Assembly: GCF_000328475.2 (NCBI RefSeq)
Contig: NC_026486.1
Coordinates: forward strand, 310,001 to 374,000
DNA length: 64,000 nucleotides
Direction: 5' to 3'
Source of the DNA: Mycosarcoma maydis
Taxonomy: Eukaryota > Basidiomycota > Ustilaginomycetes > Ustilaginales
Shown here: one piece after another, positions 10,296-20,789 of the stretch
How the letters are laid out: each line of letters starts with the position of its first letter
Numbering within the stretch: the stretch's first letter is position 1
Notes under the pieces: generated by a model
Databases searched by the model: none
Told to the model about the DNA's origin: nothing
Seen by the model: only the letters and a program-made list of their open reading frames with translations
Program-made: the position numbers and the translations under genes

Positions 10296-12233
10296 TCAAG
10301 TCAGCTTGTGATGTCCCTTTACGTGTTTACTGTCGGCATCGATCTTTGCGGAGCGTGTACCGAACTGCATGGCGCGCTTTTTGAGCTCGGCTGCGCGGAG
10401 CAAGCCCAATTGGCAGGCTAGGTCTCTCAACAAGCGTTTGTCTCCGGCTTTGCCTTCTGATGCTATGGTGGAGAGCTGCACTTTGCGGTGGACGGGAGTA
10501 GCGGTGAGGAAGTCGAGAACGCGTCGGTCGAGGAATGGATAACGAGCTTCCTTGGAATGGGCAGAGAGGATGCGATCATCACGACCGAGGTTGCGACTGG
10601 GTAGGCGGTCTAGATCAAGCTGAAGTTCTGCGGTGAGACCGTCGAGCGAGTAGTGGTGGTACGCTTGACGGTGTCGCGAATATCCGCCGAGCAGCTCGTC
10701 GGCTCCCAAGCCGGAGATGAGCACGCGCGCAGGCGACGTGTACGGAGTCGCATTAGGATCAACATGTCCTCGCCCGCAAGACGCAAAGTAGAGCGCCGAA
10801 GCTATGCTCAGATCCATCACGCTGCAACTGGGTGCCATCAGCTCCGACACAGTGGCTCGGTGCAAAGTATACTCGGAGTATGCCACATTGATGCAGACCA
10901 AGTTCCATCGACGTGTAGGCGAGAGTTGACACAGCTCGGCATAGGATGAAAGTCCAGTAAGACGATCTGGAACAGCGTACACGTCGTCGCTGTAAGCTTC
11001 GCTAGCATCTTCCGCCTCCGCACCCGAATCTCGGCTCGCATCAGTTGCGTCTTGCAAAATCTCGCAGTTGTGTTGGCCCTGAAGCTGCTCTTGCTGTGCC
11101 CTTGTTCGCTTACTTGCAGCCTTGAGCTTGGAACGCAACCTCTTCTCCCTCTCGTGCTTAGCCGCTTGGATCGCACGGACGTTTTCAAATCCTACGTTGA
11201 GCAGATCGATCGGCTGCTCTTTCGGCACATGTCGATCCGCAAGCAGCGCCAAAGTGGTGCAGTCAAGACCACCTGAGAACAGAATCGCTACGTGCGCCTC
11301 ATGCGCTGGCTGATCTGTGTTGATGTTGGTGACGCGCCTGCGTACGCTTTCGGACAAAACGCTGAGAAAGTCATTTCGCACTTGTTCGGGCGAGGTATCG
11401 CCAATGGACTCGAGTTCGGGCGAGCGAAGCTCTCGGAGCAGTAGCGGCGAGGTGAAGCGGGATAAGAGACGAGGCAGGGACTGAGGCGAGGTGGGCGAGT
11501 GAAGCAGATCAATCGTCCATAACGAGGAGCAGTCGATTTCGGTCAGAGACGCGCCCACCTCCTCGGCAGCACTCATCAGAGGTGCTGCTGCGACAGAAAC
11601 GATGCTAAGCGTAGAGTACTGCGGTGAACGATGTAGAAGTAGCGATCGCCTTCCGAGTGGATCACGTCCAAAATACAGCTTGGACTCGAGACAATCGAGC
11701 AAGACGAACGCGTACGGGCCTTCCACCTGCGACAGCGCCGTATTGAGAGCATGTTGAACGGAGCAAACTTGGCTGCCATCTCGATGCTGCGTTTCGAGCA
11801 GGCGTTGGATGCTATCGAGCAGAACAATTGCATCGTTTTCTCCAGAGTCGAGTCGGACACGAGACGAAGTCGCGCGATTCCGGTCGCCATCGCTCTCGTC
11901 CTCGGGGGCGTCCCAGTCAAAAATTTGGCCATTCCAGGCTAGCAACAAGCGCCCATCGATGCTGCAGAGTGGCTGCTGTGTAACGCCATCACCACGCAAG
12001 CTGAGCACGCTGGAGGTGAAAGACAATGTCCATGACGCTGCTGCACTGCTCGAATCGTTGATGCGGAAATGGTGCTGTACAGTGTTCAAGCAATCTGGAC
12101 CTCTGTTGGCGATGTTTTGGAGCACCGATGGCCAGCAACGCTGCAATGGCGACGGCGCGTCGTCGGAATGCGTGGAGTGTTGGCCTTGTTGTGCTGCGGA
12201 TACAGGTGCTATCAAGATGCCGATTCCGCACAT
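10296..12233 (-). CDS. Asparagine synthetase domain-containing protein (ASNSD1-like)
   Basis: The gene encodes 645 residues from the ATG at 12233. It begins MCGIG, so the catalytic Cys2 of a class-II glutamine amidotransferase is exposed after Met removal, and NRGPD follows near residue 45. The synthetase half carries the PP-loop, FSGGLDCTT, near residue 320, a second signature LISGLGADELLGGYSRHR, and a C-terminal SKEARYPFLDRRVLDFL block. This order and the long insert after the PP-loop match the ASNSD1 family rather than canonical Asn1, which is shorter and better conserved. The physiological reaction of ASNSD1 proteins is not settled, so glutamine-dependent amidation is plausible but unproven. 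The gene probably acts in the cytosol. Confidence 0.85.
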   Translation of the reverse strand: MCGIGILIAPVSAAQQGQHSTHSDDAPSPLQRCWPSVLQNIANRGPDCLNTVQHHFRINDSSSAAASWTLSFTSSVLSLRGDGVTQQPLCSIDGRLLLAWNGQIFDWDAPEDESDGDRNRATSSRVRLDSGENDAIVLLDSIQRLLETQHRDGSQVCSVQHALNTALSQVEGPYAFVLLDCLESKLYFGRDPLGRRSLLLHRSPQYSTLSIVSVAAAPLMSAAEEVGASLTEIDCSSLWTIDLLHSPTSPQSLPRLLSRFTSPLLLRELRSPELESIGDTSPEQVRNDFLSVLSESVRRRVTNINTDQPAHEAHVAILFSGGLDCTTLALLADRHVPKEQPIDLLNVGFENVRAIQAAKHEREKRLRSKLKAASKRTRAQQEQLQGQHNCEILQDATDASRDSGAEAEDASEAYSDDVYAVPDRLTGLSSYAELCQLSPTRRWNLVCINVAYSEYTLHRATVSELMAPSCSVMDLSIASALYFASCGRGHVDPNATPYTSPARVLISGLGADELLGGYSRHRQAYHHYSLDGLTAELQLDLDRLPSRNLGRDDRILSAHSKEARYPFLDRRVLDFLTATPVHRKVQLSTIASEGKAGDKRLLRDLACQLGLLRAAELKKRAMQFGTRSAKIDADSKHVKGHHKLT

Positions 12234-13236
12234 GATCGAGTGATGTATGACGATAGTACAAGTAGCGTTTTTTTCAGTAGTAGCATGCCTCGTTACCGTT
12301 TCTTCTTCACGCTTTTTGGCACATTCGTGATTCGTGATTCACGATTTTGTTACAGCTCGGCAGGTGGAGCGGTGAAATGATCGGTGTTCTGCAGCGGAGG
12401 TGTGGGTCACGAAAGGAGGCCAAATTTGTTAGACCGATGGTGATATCTAAATGGCAAGCTCCATAATCGTGACCTTCACGATTCACGATTCACGATTCAC
12501 GATTCACGATTCACGATTCACGATTCTCGATTCTCGATTCACGATTCACGATTCACGATTCACGATTCACGATTCACGATTCACGATTCACGATTCACGT
12601 TTAAGGGTCTGCAAATCACGGAAAGGCTGATTCGTAACTCGATGATTCGTAATTATTAATGATTCACGATTCGTGATTGATACGCGACTGACCTGTCTAC
12701 AGTCTCGAGTATGTGTGCGTTGCCGCTTTTTACCTTGCTGCTTTAGAAGAGAGCTGAGCTGAAATTACGCCGCTGCAATCCAAAGCTCACACCCACACAC
12801 CTCTCAGGCGCAGCAACGTCGCGTGCATGGCCGTTCGCCGCCTCCGCCTTGTTTGCCTTTGCCAGTTGCTGCACGTGCTTTCTTCTTTGGCTGTCACTCG
12901 GGTCATTCGGCCCACATTCTCGTGTCTCAGCGCCATCCTCTCACGTCAAGTCTCAACCAGCATTCCTCGACACATCACCTTTATTCCCTTCTCTCAATCC
13001 CAACCGCACTCGCGCATCGCATCGCCATCTCTCTCCCCGTTGTGCTGACCGCATCAGAACAGAATCGTTCGAACTCGAATCTGTTTCCGTAGCCTCTTCG
13101 CTCCTCACCTCGACGCTCATTGCTGTAACTTTTACACCCGTCAAGCACAACGCTCAACGGCGCTTTCTCTACGCGCTGGACAGCCAATCAGGCTCATCTG
13201 CTCAGCTCCTCTATCTCTGTCAGCTCCTCCTCCCTT
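12234..13236. promoter_or_regulatory. 1-kb divergent spacer with the largest heptamer array
   Basis: This is the shared upstream region of the ASNSD1-like gene and the RabGAP gene. It holds an 18-unit TTCACGA array (12475-12600) and scattered single units at about 12325-12345 and 12655-12680. From about 12780 it becomes pyrimidine-rich, probably the RabGAP 5' leader. Short upstream ATGs occur there (for example 12827). Confidence 0.6.
12475..12600. repeat. Tandem array of the heptamer TTCACGA, 18 units
   Basis: There are 126 bases of uninterrupted 7-bp units. Fifteen are perfect TTCACGA, two adjacent units in the middle (12524-12537) are TTCTCGA, and the last is TTCACGT. Unit boundaries were counted by hand. 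The same unit occurs singly or in short runs in most spacers of the window. Confidence 0.97.
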
Positions 13237-15906
13237 ATGCCCAAAAAGGGCGCTAAAGCAGCGGCGGCTGCAGCGAAAAGGACGTCAAAGACGTCCAGCG
13301 CAGAACCGGAACAAGCTGCTTCTGCTGCCCACCTCTCACTCGCTGAAGAGCTCTCCGCTGCTACCGAGGGCACCCTGCACGACGGATACGATTCGAGCAC
13401 GCATACGGACAACGAAGACTTTGAAGACGCCGCTGACGGATCGCATGCCGATGACATGACTCCCTCTTCCAGCGTGACCACCACCCTCGATGCATCGCTC
13501 CAGCGAACGCCTGGTACAAAAGCAGACGAACACTTGTCCAACGACAACACTGCAGATCAACCGCTCGCCAGAAGATCCTCGCTGGTCGCCTATGGTCCAG
13601 ATCCGCAGGAGCATACTCCGAAGCCAACCGATACAGCTTTTCCCGCGTCCATCGAAACCGCCGCTGCGCTAGACCGTTCTGACGAAAGTCTGGTTGTGAA
13701 TTCCTCCACAGCAGCCTACCAGGATACCGACGTGCCTCTCAGCTCCGCCGAGATTCGAGACAGTCAATCCGCATCCGACTCGCTCATCCTGGACGAGGAA
13801 CGCGCCAAAGCAACTTTACCAGAGCATGTGGAAAAGGTCCCACCGTCGGTCGGTGCCACGTCGCTGCTCGAACCGGACGAGACCATTTCGAATCCCTTTG
13901 CTTCCGCCGACGACACCACACCTCAGCCCGTTCGCTATTCGCAGATCGCTACCGTCCAGGCTGGTGCAGTGTCTGAGAACCAACCCCCAGACACCCCCAG
14001 CATCAACTCGAACCACTTCTCCACCATCAGTCTCAGCAGCACCACGCCTCAGGGCATCGGCGCAGATCAAGACGACATAACAACCTGGACGGCGTCGAAC
14101 CAGCACGATGCGCGCAGAGACACCATCACCACCAATGGTGCTCGCAGCAGTCTCGCTGCCGACGCACTACTCACCACCGACTCTCAGCCCGCACGCAACG
14201 ACAACGCCGATGACTCGCGATCCAACTACGACTTCTTGCTGGCGCGACTCGATACGCAGAACAAGAAGCTCAGCGGTGACACAAAGCAGATGCGCGCTAG
14301 CCTCGATGGCGCTGTCAAGCTGCGCGAAAACTTTGAGAAACTGCGCGGTCAGGGGCAGCGCCATTCTCGCACCGAGTCACAGAACAAAGCATTGGCGGAA
14401 CACGGTGTTTCGAGCAACGATTCCAAGATGTCTAGCTCATCGTCGCAATCACAGTCTCTGGCAGATGGCGCGACAAGCAACGAGCAGATGGGTGAGAGCA
14501 GCAACAGCAGCAGTAGCAGTGCATCGGCAGCGATGCGCGAATCTGTCGTCTCTTCCACTGCCGAAACCACCTACACCGGACCTCCAGCCGACGATGTGAC
14601 CGACGACCAGATCGACTGGGAATTCTGGGGCGAGGTCATGTCCAACTATCAGTCGGTTGCGCGCAACCACCCTCGGCAGCTCTCGCGCGCCATCCAGGCT
14701 GGCATCCCGCCCGCGCTGCGCGGCATGATGTGGCAGCTCATGTCATCGTCGAAAAACGAAGAGATGGAGATCATCTACGCATACTACCTGAAACAGACCT
14801 CGGCACATGAAAAGGCGATTCGTCGCGACCTGAACCGGACGTTTCCGGAGCAGGACTATTTCCAGGATGGCAAGGGCATCGGTCAGGAGAACCTGTTCAA
14901 CGTGATCAAGGCCTATTCGTTGTACGATCCCGAGGTAGGTTATTGCCAAGGCATGCAGTTTGTCGTCGGTCCGCTGCTGCTCAACATGCCGGACGAAGAA
15001 GCGTTTAGCACGTTTGTTCGGTTGATGAAGTCGTACGACCTGCGTGGCCATTTCACGCCCAACATGCCAGCGCTCCAGCTGAGGTTGTTCCAGTTCGACC
15101 GACTGCTCGAAGACTTGCTACCGCTTTTGCATCGTCATTTGGTAAGGCAGGGTGTTAAGAGCAGCATGTATGCCAGCCAGTGGTTTATGACGCTGTTCAG
15201 TTATCGATTTCCGTTGGACTTCGTTTATCGGGTGTTGGATAGTGTTTTTGCGGAAGGCGTCGAGGCGTTGTTTCGGTTTGCGCTGAGTTTGATGAAGAAG
15301 AACGAGGAGGTGCTATTGGGGTTGGGATTTGATGGTGTTGTGGCGTTTTTGAAGGGAGAGTTGTTCGAGTGTTATCGGAGGGAGGATGGCGAGGAGGACA
15401 AAGAGCAAGAACACGAGGACGATCACGAAGCTGATGGTGTGAGGATGTCGATGCAATCGAAGCGGACGAGTGGGTCAGGTAGACGACGATCGAGACGGCG
15501 GTATCATACGAATGCGTTTGTGCGTGATGCATTTGATGTGCGTATTACTGCGTTTCAGCTGGACACGTATGCGTCGGAATTCGACGTGCAAGTGCGTGCA
15601 GCCAATGCGCACCGTCGCGAAGTAGAAGCGCTCCGGCTCGTCAATCGCAACCTCTCTGCGCGCGTCAAAGCACTCGAACACCAACTCACCTCGCTCAACG
15701 CCGAACACGTCGACATGGTCAAAGACGTCGTCATGGCCAAAATCGCAAAAGAGGAAATGGCCGAAGAACTCGTCAAGTACAAAATGATGTACGCAGAAGC
15801 CGTCCTGGCCGCAGACCAAGAGAGTGGAAACAACAGAAGCAGCGCAAAAGCTATCGCCCTGCAGAAAGCAAAAGACCTCCATCATCCCTCCTCCACAACC
15901 ACCTAG
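13237..15906 (+). CDS. GYP5: TBC-domain Rab GTPase-activating protein (Gyp5/EVI5 type)
   Basis: The protein stimulates GTP hydrolysis on Ypt/Rab GTPases in secretory traffic. Gyp5 acts on Ypt1 and Sec4 at the Golgi and at sites of polarised growth. The ATG at 13237 gives 889 residues. Residues 1-450 are acidic, Ser/Thr-rich and apparently disordered. The TBC domain spans about 489-712. It has the arginine finger in RRDLNRTFP (R534) and the glutamine finger in YCQGM (Q571), so catalysis should be intact. A basic stretch follows (near residue 750), then a C-terminal coiled coil (about 782-865). This domain order is that of Gyp5/EVI5. The specific Rab target is inferred. Confidence 0.85.
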   Translation: MPKKGAKAAAAAAKRTSKTSSAEPEQAASAAHLSLAEELSAATEGTLHDGYDSSTHTDNEDFEDAADGSHADDMTPSSSVTTTLDASLQRTPGTKADEHLSNDNTADQPLARRSSLVAYGPDPQEHTPKPTDTAFPASIETAAALDRSDESLVVNSSTAAYQDTDVPLSSAEIRDSQSASDSLILDEERAKATLPEHVEKVPPSVGATSLLEPDETISNPFASADDTTPQPVRYSQIATVQAGAVSENQPPDTPSINSNHFSTISLSSTTPQGIGADQDDITTWTASNQHDARRDTITTNGARSSLAADALLTTDSQPARNDNADDSRSNYDFLLARLDTQNKKLSGDTKQMRASLDGAVKLRENFEKLRGQGQRHSRTESQNKALAEHGVSSNDSKMSSSSSQSQSLADGATSNEQMGESSNSSSSSASAAMRESVVSSTAETTYTGPPADDVTDDQIDWEFWGEVMSNYQSVARNHPRQLSRAIQAGIPPALRGMMWQLMSSSKNEEMEIIYAYYLKQTSAHEKAIRRDLNRTFPEQDYFQDGKGIGQENLFNVIKAYSLYDPEVGYCQGMQFVVGPLLLNMPDEEAFSTFVRLMKSYDLRGHFTPNMPALQLRLFQFDRLLEDLLPLLHRHLVRQGVKSSMYASQWFMTLFSYRFPLDFVYRVLDSVFAEGVEALFRFALSLMKKNEEVLLGLGFDGVVAFLKGELFECYRREDGEEDKEQEHEDDHEADGVRMSMQSKRTSGSGRRRSRRRYHTNAFVRDAFDVRITAFQLDTYASEFDVQVRAANAHRREVEALRLVNRNLSARVKALEHQLTSLNAEHVDMVKDVVMAKIAKEEMAEELVKYKMMYAEAVLAADQESGNNRSSAKAIALQKAKDLHHPSSTTT

Positions 15907-16232
15907 CTCCCTTATACACATCCCAATCATACACGCTCAATACACCTTTTCTGAACACGCAATTCTCGGTTTCAATGCCTCCCATGTCCCCGTATCAGAC
16001 CGAACCCAGTCGACGCACGAATGAGAACCCTCATCCACCGACGTACCCTCGTCGCTATGCAACGCCACGACATTACCGACCGCTCACACCCGCAAACATC
16101 GCGCACACGAACCAACCAACAATGCAATCAACGTAACATATCAACCCAACGGACACGGGACGTGAGACGACAAGAATACACGACAAAGAAACGGTACCGC
16201 TACAGCATTACATGATCGACGTTTCAAGCGGA
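15907..16232. other. Convergent 3' spacer between the RabGAP and TOP2 genes
   Basis: About 330 bp lies between two converging stop codons. It is AC-rich with no recognisable gene, and probably only holds the two 3' untranslated regions. Confidence 0.6.
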
Positions 16233-19200
16233 TCAGAAATCCTCGTCCTCGGAATTGTCCACCTTGTAGCTCATCTTACCAGATGCACTGCGTGAGCGCG
16301 CAGAAGTGCGAGTCGGCGCCGCAGAGACGTCGGGGCTGTCGATGGTAAACGAGTCTTCGTTGTCAGAGCCATTTGCGGCGACCGCCTTCTTGCGACCCAG
16401 GCCAGCTGCAGCCTTCTTGCCAGCAGCGGGCTTGGCAGCGCCAGCGCGCTTCTTGTTCTTGGCTGGCATGGCGATTGTGTCGTCTTCCGAATCAGACAGG
16501 CTGAATGCTTTGCGAGACTCTTCCGACTTGCTTACCGATGCTGCTGCCGTCCTTATAGGCGCAGCCGCCTTCTTGGCCGCAGCCGGTTTAGTGCTTGCTC
16601 CCGCGCTCGCCTTGGTAAAGATCGGCGCCACCTTCTTGTCATTCTCATCGTCGTCGTCGATGATCTCGACGATTTGAGGTGTAGTAGCTCGCGATACAGT
16701 GGCCGACTTGGAGGCAGAGCCGCTAGCACGCGACTTTTTCGTAGCTGCGCTTGTGCTAAGAAGCTGCGCCATGTCGTCGTCGTCCATTGCATCTGCAGCG
16801 GCGCGCTTTCTAGCCGGGCTCGCACGCATAGCAGGAGCAGCCGCTTTCTTTTTGGCAGCTGCTGTCGACGGCTTAAAGTCGTCTTCGGAATCATCGCCAC
16901 CAAAATCATCCATGCCATCGTCTTCCTCTTCGCCATCCGAGTTGATCGGCTTCTTGAGCACACGTCGTGCAGCAGCGCCGCTCTTGGCAGATGTCTTTTT
17001 GGTACTTTGCTTGCCCTTCTTCACCTTAGTCACAACATCCTTGAGTCGACGATCGTCCTCGGCCAGCATCTCCTCCCAGAGCTCGATGAACTTGGTAAGA
17101 TCCTCATCCCACAAGTTCTGAGGCGATCGTCCAATGAGGATCTTGAGCTCTTCTTCCTTGTGGTCGCGCTCCTTGAGCAGCTTGTCAACCTTCTCTTTGG
17201 TCAAATTGTAGATGGCCATGTTGAGCAAGTAGTCAAAGTCCGAGTCGGCCGAGATGTCTTCGTCGTCGATCGCCTCGTCGTCCTCGGGCTCAGCTGCAAT
17301 CGATGCTTTGCCCTGTTTCGGGAAGGGACGGAAATCCTTTTGGCGCAACTCGGCCACAATGTCGGCGCGCTTGCGGTTCGACACGACGAGCTGTCGCGAG
17401 ATGATCATCTGCACGAAGCGTGCCTGGTTCGAAAGCTTGTCATACATCAACTTGAGCTGGTCCACCAAGTACTCTTTTCGCTTTTGGTAATACGAGAGAC
17501 GCAACAGGTAGAATTCTTCCAGGATTTCTTCAGCAGACGTGTACTTTTTGATCTTGCCGTCCTGATCGAAGAGCACCATGTTGGTGGTTGAGATCTGGCA
17601 CGAAAGCTTGAAAAACGCCTCGACGCCCTTATCGGCAATCTCGGCCTGACCCTTGGCTGTGAGCTCGACGATAAAGTTGACAGTCGACTCGGTGTGGTAC
17701 TCCTTGTAGTCCTTGATGGTTGCTGGAATCTTGTCCGATGACACGATACGTTCTTCGAGCAACTCCTTGTAGTTGGACGTCCAAGTGCGGATGGGCAGCT
17801 CGGTGATCTCGTATGTCTTTTCGTCGATCTGCGTGACACGCCCGCTGATCTTGAATCGGCCAGGACCAAACTCTTCCACATCACCATTGAAGCCACGGTA
17901 CCAAGGCTTCATGGGGACCACGTCTTCGCCCGCCATGCGTCGGCGCAGATTCGCAACAATCTCGTGCGGGTTGTAGTTGGGAACTGAAGTGGACCAACCC
18001 GTGCCAATACCTTCGGCGCCGTTTAGCAGCACCTGAGGTACAACAGGGATGTACCAGTGAGGTTCCACCTTCTGACCATCATCTTCCAGGTAGTCGAGCA
18101 GCGCATCATCTGTTGCAGGGAACAAGGCGCGCGCGATCTTGGGCAACGCTGTGAAGATGTAACGACCCGAGGCAGCATCCTTACCTCCAAGCAAACGAGT
18201 ACCGAATTGGCCCCTGGGTTCAAGCAGGTTGACGTTGTTGCTGCCCACAAAGTTCTGCGCGAGACCTACAATCGTCATGCTAAGCGCTGCTTCACCGTGG
18301 TGGTAGGCGGCTTGACCCAACACGTTACCGACGAGCGTGTTGACCTTCAACTCGGAGTTGCTCTTGCGGTCAAACATGACATACATGACCTTTCGCTGAC
18401 CAGGCTTGAGACCATCGATGGCCGAAGGGATGGATCGCAGATTGTCTGCCATCGAGAAAAGGATGAGCTCCTTGTTGATGAAATCTGCATACGGAATTCT
18501 GTCCGTGTTGTGGTCGAGGTAAGTGCCTGGACGGAACTGTCGGAGCCATTCTTTTCGATCGTCGGCCTTTTTCTTGTTGAACGCGAGATCGATCAGCTCG
18601 CGATCGCCGTCTCGGGTGACATCAAAGGCGAGCTTGTGCTTCTCGAGTGCACGAAAGTACCTCTTGGCATCTTGTGATTCAGAAGTACCGAGACCCTTGT
18701 AGTACTTGATGTGCCAGCCCTTGCCGCCATTGTGAGCGTCTCTCCAGGTCTCATACTCGGGGATCGTGAAGAACGAGATATCCTGCTTACCCTTCCTGCA
18801 CCTGACGATGGGCGTGATGAATTCGACAAGGAAGCCAGGAATTTTGAGCAGCGAGGGGTAGAAATGGTCGAGGAAGTTGATGATGAGACCCTTGATGTGC
18901 GAACCATCGTGATCCTGATCAGTCATGATCATGATACTGCCGTAGCGCAAGCTGTTGGTGTCGAGGTACTGCTTGCCATGCTGGAGGCCGAGGATCTCCT
19001 TGATGGCCTTGATTTCGGCGTTCTTCATGATCTGGTCGTGGGACGCTTCGCGCACGTTGAGCAGCTTACCACGGAGAGGAAAGACACCGTAGTTGTCTCT
19101 TCCGACTTCGACGATGCCGGCCACGGCGAGCGACTTGGCCGAGTCACCTTCGGTGAGGATGAGTGTACAGTCCTTGGCCTTCCTGCCACCGGCGTTGTTG

Positions 19201-20789
19201 GCATCTTCGAGCTTTGGGATGTTGGTGATTCTGGTACGCTTGTGGCCATCGGTCTTCTTGAGCGCCTGATCCTGCTTGAAGCGCGCAAAGCTGACAATGT
19301 TGTCGACGACACCCGACTTGATCACCTTTCTGGCAAACTCATCGGTGAGCGTCCACTTGCTACCAAATGCGCTCTGTTTGAGCGTAAGCGTCTCCTTGGT
19401 CTGTCCGTCGAAGGTGGGGTTGACGATCTGACAGTTGACGAAAACCCAGAGCTGTTGTCGGACCTGATTCGGCATGACCTTGCCTGTATGTTTGTCCTTC
19501 TTGACATGTTCGATGAGGCGCGAGATGACCTGGTCCGCGACATGGTCGACGTGCTTGCCACCCTTGATGGTGGCAATGTTGTTGACGAACGACACCTGAC
19601 GGAACTCACCATCTGAGACGGCAAAAGCAACTTCCCAATTGCGACCCTTGTCCACGGTGGACTCGTAGATGATAGCCGGCTTGGGAGCAGCACTTGTGGG
19701 CAAGCCGGCAGCGTCCTCTTCGCCGTTGTCGGCTTTGCCTCCGAGCTCGTTGATGGCAGAGACGTACATCTCGACGTACTGTTTGAAGTTTTTGATTTTG
19801 AGCAGTTCACCGTTGAGCGTGACTTTGATTCCCTTGACGGTACCTGCCATATCGTAGACACGCTTGAGCATAAGCGCTTCCATGTGGTCGTCGATGGCGT
19901 CCATACCGAAGAGGGCGAGGTCAGGTTTGAAGGTGATCGAGGTGTACTCGTCATTCTTGCTGTGCTTAGTGATCTTGGGCTTGCCCTTTTCGTGCATGTT
20001 TTTGGTGAAGGTCTGCTTGTACTTGCATTGGTTCTTGGAGTCGGCAGTCTCGACGGTGAACTCGGTCGAGTAGATGTTGGCGAGCTTGGCACCGTAACCG
20101 TTACGGCCACCGGTGACTTTAGCTTCATTGTCGTCGTAGTTGGACGAGGTGAGGAGGTGACCAAAGATGAGCTCGGGGATGTAGACGCGTTCCTTTTCGT
20201 GCATCTCGACGGGGATACCGTGACCGTTGTTCCAGACCATGATGGAACCCTCTTCACGGTTGATCTCGACCTTGAGCGCGGTCATGTTGGAATCACGCGC
20301 CTTGTTGTCGGCGGCGTTGACGAGAATCTCGTCAAAGATCTTGTAGAGACCAGGTACGTAGGTGGTCTCGCGATAGACCATCTGCTTTTTGGACTTGTCA
20401 AAGACCCAGAGTTTTTCAGTGTGCTTTTCGACGCTGCCAATGTAGGTATCGGGACGCTTGAGGATATGCTCAAGCTGCGAGAGCTTTTGGTAGGTCTCGG
20501 ATGCGCTCTTGCTGTTGGCTGACTTGACAGGCACAGGCGGCTGAAATGAGACATCGGCCTCGCTGTCCACCATGCTGACGTCGATGTCGCTGTCAGCACC
20601 ATTGCTGTTGCGCTTTGCGAGAGGCTGCTTCTTGGGCCTGGCAGCAGCATTGTTAGACTTTGAGGCACCCGCCTTGGCTCCGGCCGCAGCCTTGGGCTTG
20701 GCAGCGGCTTTTGGCTTGGTGGCGGAAGGCTTCTTCTTGGGGAGAATGAATCCCTCTGATTCGTCTGACATGTAGTCTGACTCGGACAT
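16233..20789 (-). CDS. TOP2: DNA topoisomerase II
   Basis: This nuclear type IIA topoisomerase passes one duplex through another and decatenates chromosomes. I chose the ATG at 20789 (MSESDYMSDESEGF), giving 1518 residues; the in-frame extension upstream begins with a non-ATG codon. The order is a charged Lys/Ala-rich head, a GHKL ATPase domain (NAADNK, GGRNGYGAKL), a TOPRIM fold with EGDSAKS (E547) and DQDHDGSH (D624/D626/D628), and the breakage-reunion domain with catalytic Tyr877 in GRYIFT. The C-terminal tail of about 350 residues alternates Lys/Ala-rich and Asp/Glu/Ser-rich patches and ends in an acidic stretch; such tails carry nuclear-localisation and CK2-type phosphorylation sites. 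All catalytic residues I looked for are present. Confidence 0.97.
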   Translation of the reverse strand: MSESDYMSDESEGFILPKKKPSATKPKAAAKPKAAAGAKAGASKSNNAAARPKKQPLAKRNSNGADSDIDVSMVDSEADVSFQPPVPVKSANSKSASETYQKLSQLEHILKRPDTYIGSVEKHTEKLWVFDKSKKQMVYRETTYVPGLYKIFDEILVNAADNKARDSNMTALKVEINREEGSIMVWNNGHGIPVEMHEKERVYIPELIFGHLLTSSNYDDNEAKVTGGRNGYGAKLANIYSTEFTVETADSKNQCKYKQTFTKNMHEKGKPKITKHSKNDEYTSITFKPDLALFGMDAIDDHMEALMLKRVYDMAGTVKGIKVTLNGELLKIKNFKQYVEMYVSAINELGGKADNGEEDAAGLPTSAAPKPAIIYESTVDKGRNWEVAFAVSDGEFRQVSFVNNIATIKGGKHVDHVADQVISRLIEHVKKDKHTGKVMPNQVRQQLWVFVNCQIVNPTFDGQTKETLTLKQSAFGSKWTLTDEFARKVIKSGVVDNIVSFARFKQDQALKKTDGHKRTRITNIPKLEDANNAGGRKAKDCTLILTEGDSAKSLAVAGIVEVGRDNYGVFPLRGKLLNVREASHDQIMKNAEIKAIKEILGLQHGKQYLDTNSLRYGSIMIMTDQDHDGSHIKGLIINFLDHFYPSLLKIPGFLVEFITPIVRCRKGKQDISFFTIPEYETWRDAHNGGKGWHIKYYKGLGTSESQDAKRYFRALEKHKLAFDVTRDGDRELIDLAFNKKKADDRKEWLRQFRPGTYLDHNTDRIPYADFINKELILFSMADNLRSIPSAIDGLKPGQRKVMYVMFDRKSNSELKVNTLVGNVLGQAAYHHGEAALSMTIVGLAQNFVGSNNVNLLEPRGQFGTRLLGGKDAASGRYIFTALPKIARALFPATDDALLDYLEDDGQKVEPHWYIPVVPQVLLNGAEGIGTGWSTSVPNYNPHEIVANLRRRMAGEDVVPMKPWYRGFNGDVEEFGPGRFKISGRVTQIDEKTYEITELPIRTWTSNYKELLEERIVSSDKIPATIKDYKEYHTESTVNFIVELTAKGQAEIADKGVEAFFKLSCQISTTNMVLFDQDGKIKKYTSAEEILEEFYLLRLSYYQKRKEYLVDQLKLMYDKLSNQARFVQMIISRQLVVSNRKRADIVAELRQKDFRPFPKQGKASIAAEPEDDEAIDDEDISADSDFDYLLNMAIYNLTKEKVDKLLKERDHKEEELKILIGRSPQNLWDEDLTKFIELWEEMLAEDDRRLKDVVTKVKKGKQSTKKTSAKSGAAARRVLKKPINSDGEEEDDGMDDFGGDDSEDDFKPSTAAAKKKAAAPAMRASPARKRAAADAMDDDDMAQLLSTSAATKKSRASGSASKSATVSRATTPQIVEIIDDDDENDKKVAPIFTKASAGASTKPAAAKKAAAPIRTAAASVSKSEESRKAFSLSDSEDDTIAMPAKNKKRAGAAKPAAGKKAAAGLGRKKAVAANGSDNEDSFTIDSPDVSAAPTRTSARSRSASGKMSYKVDNSEDEDF

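Noticed and set aside
12475..12600. Tandem array considered as a CRISPR
   Set aside because: Units are 7 bp with no spacers, and the DNA is eukaryotic; it is a simple tandem repeat.
18711..19616. Long antisense frame (301 codons) opposite TOP2
   Set aside because: It lies entirely inside the topoisomerase II coding sequence and has no domain; a shadow of biased codon use.
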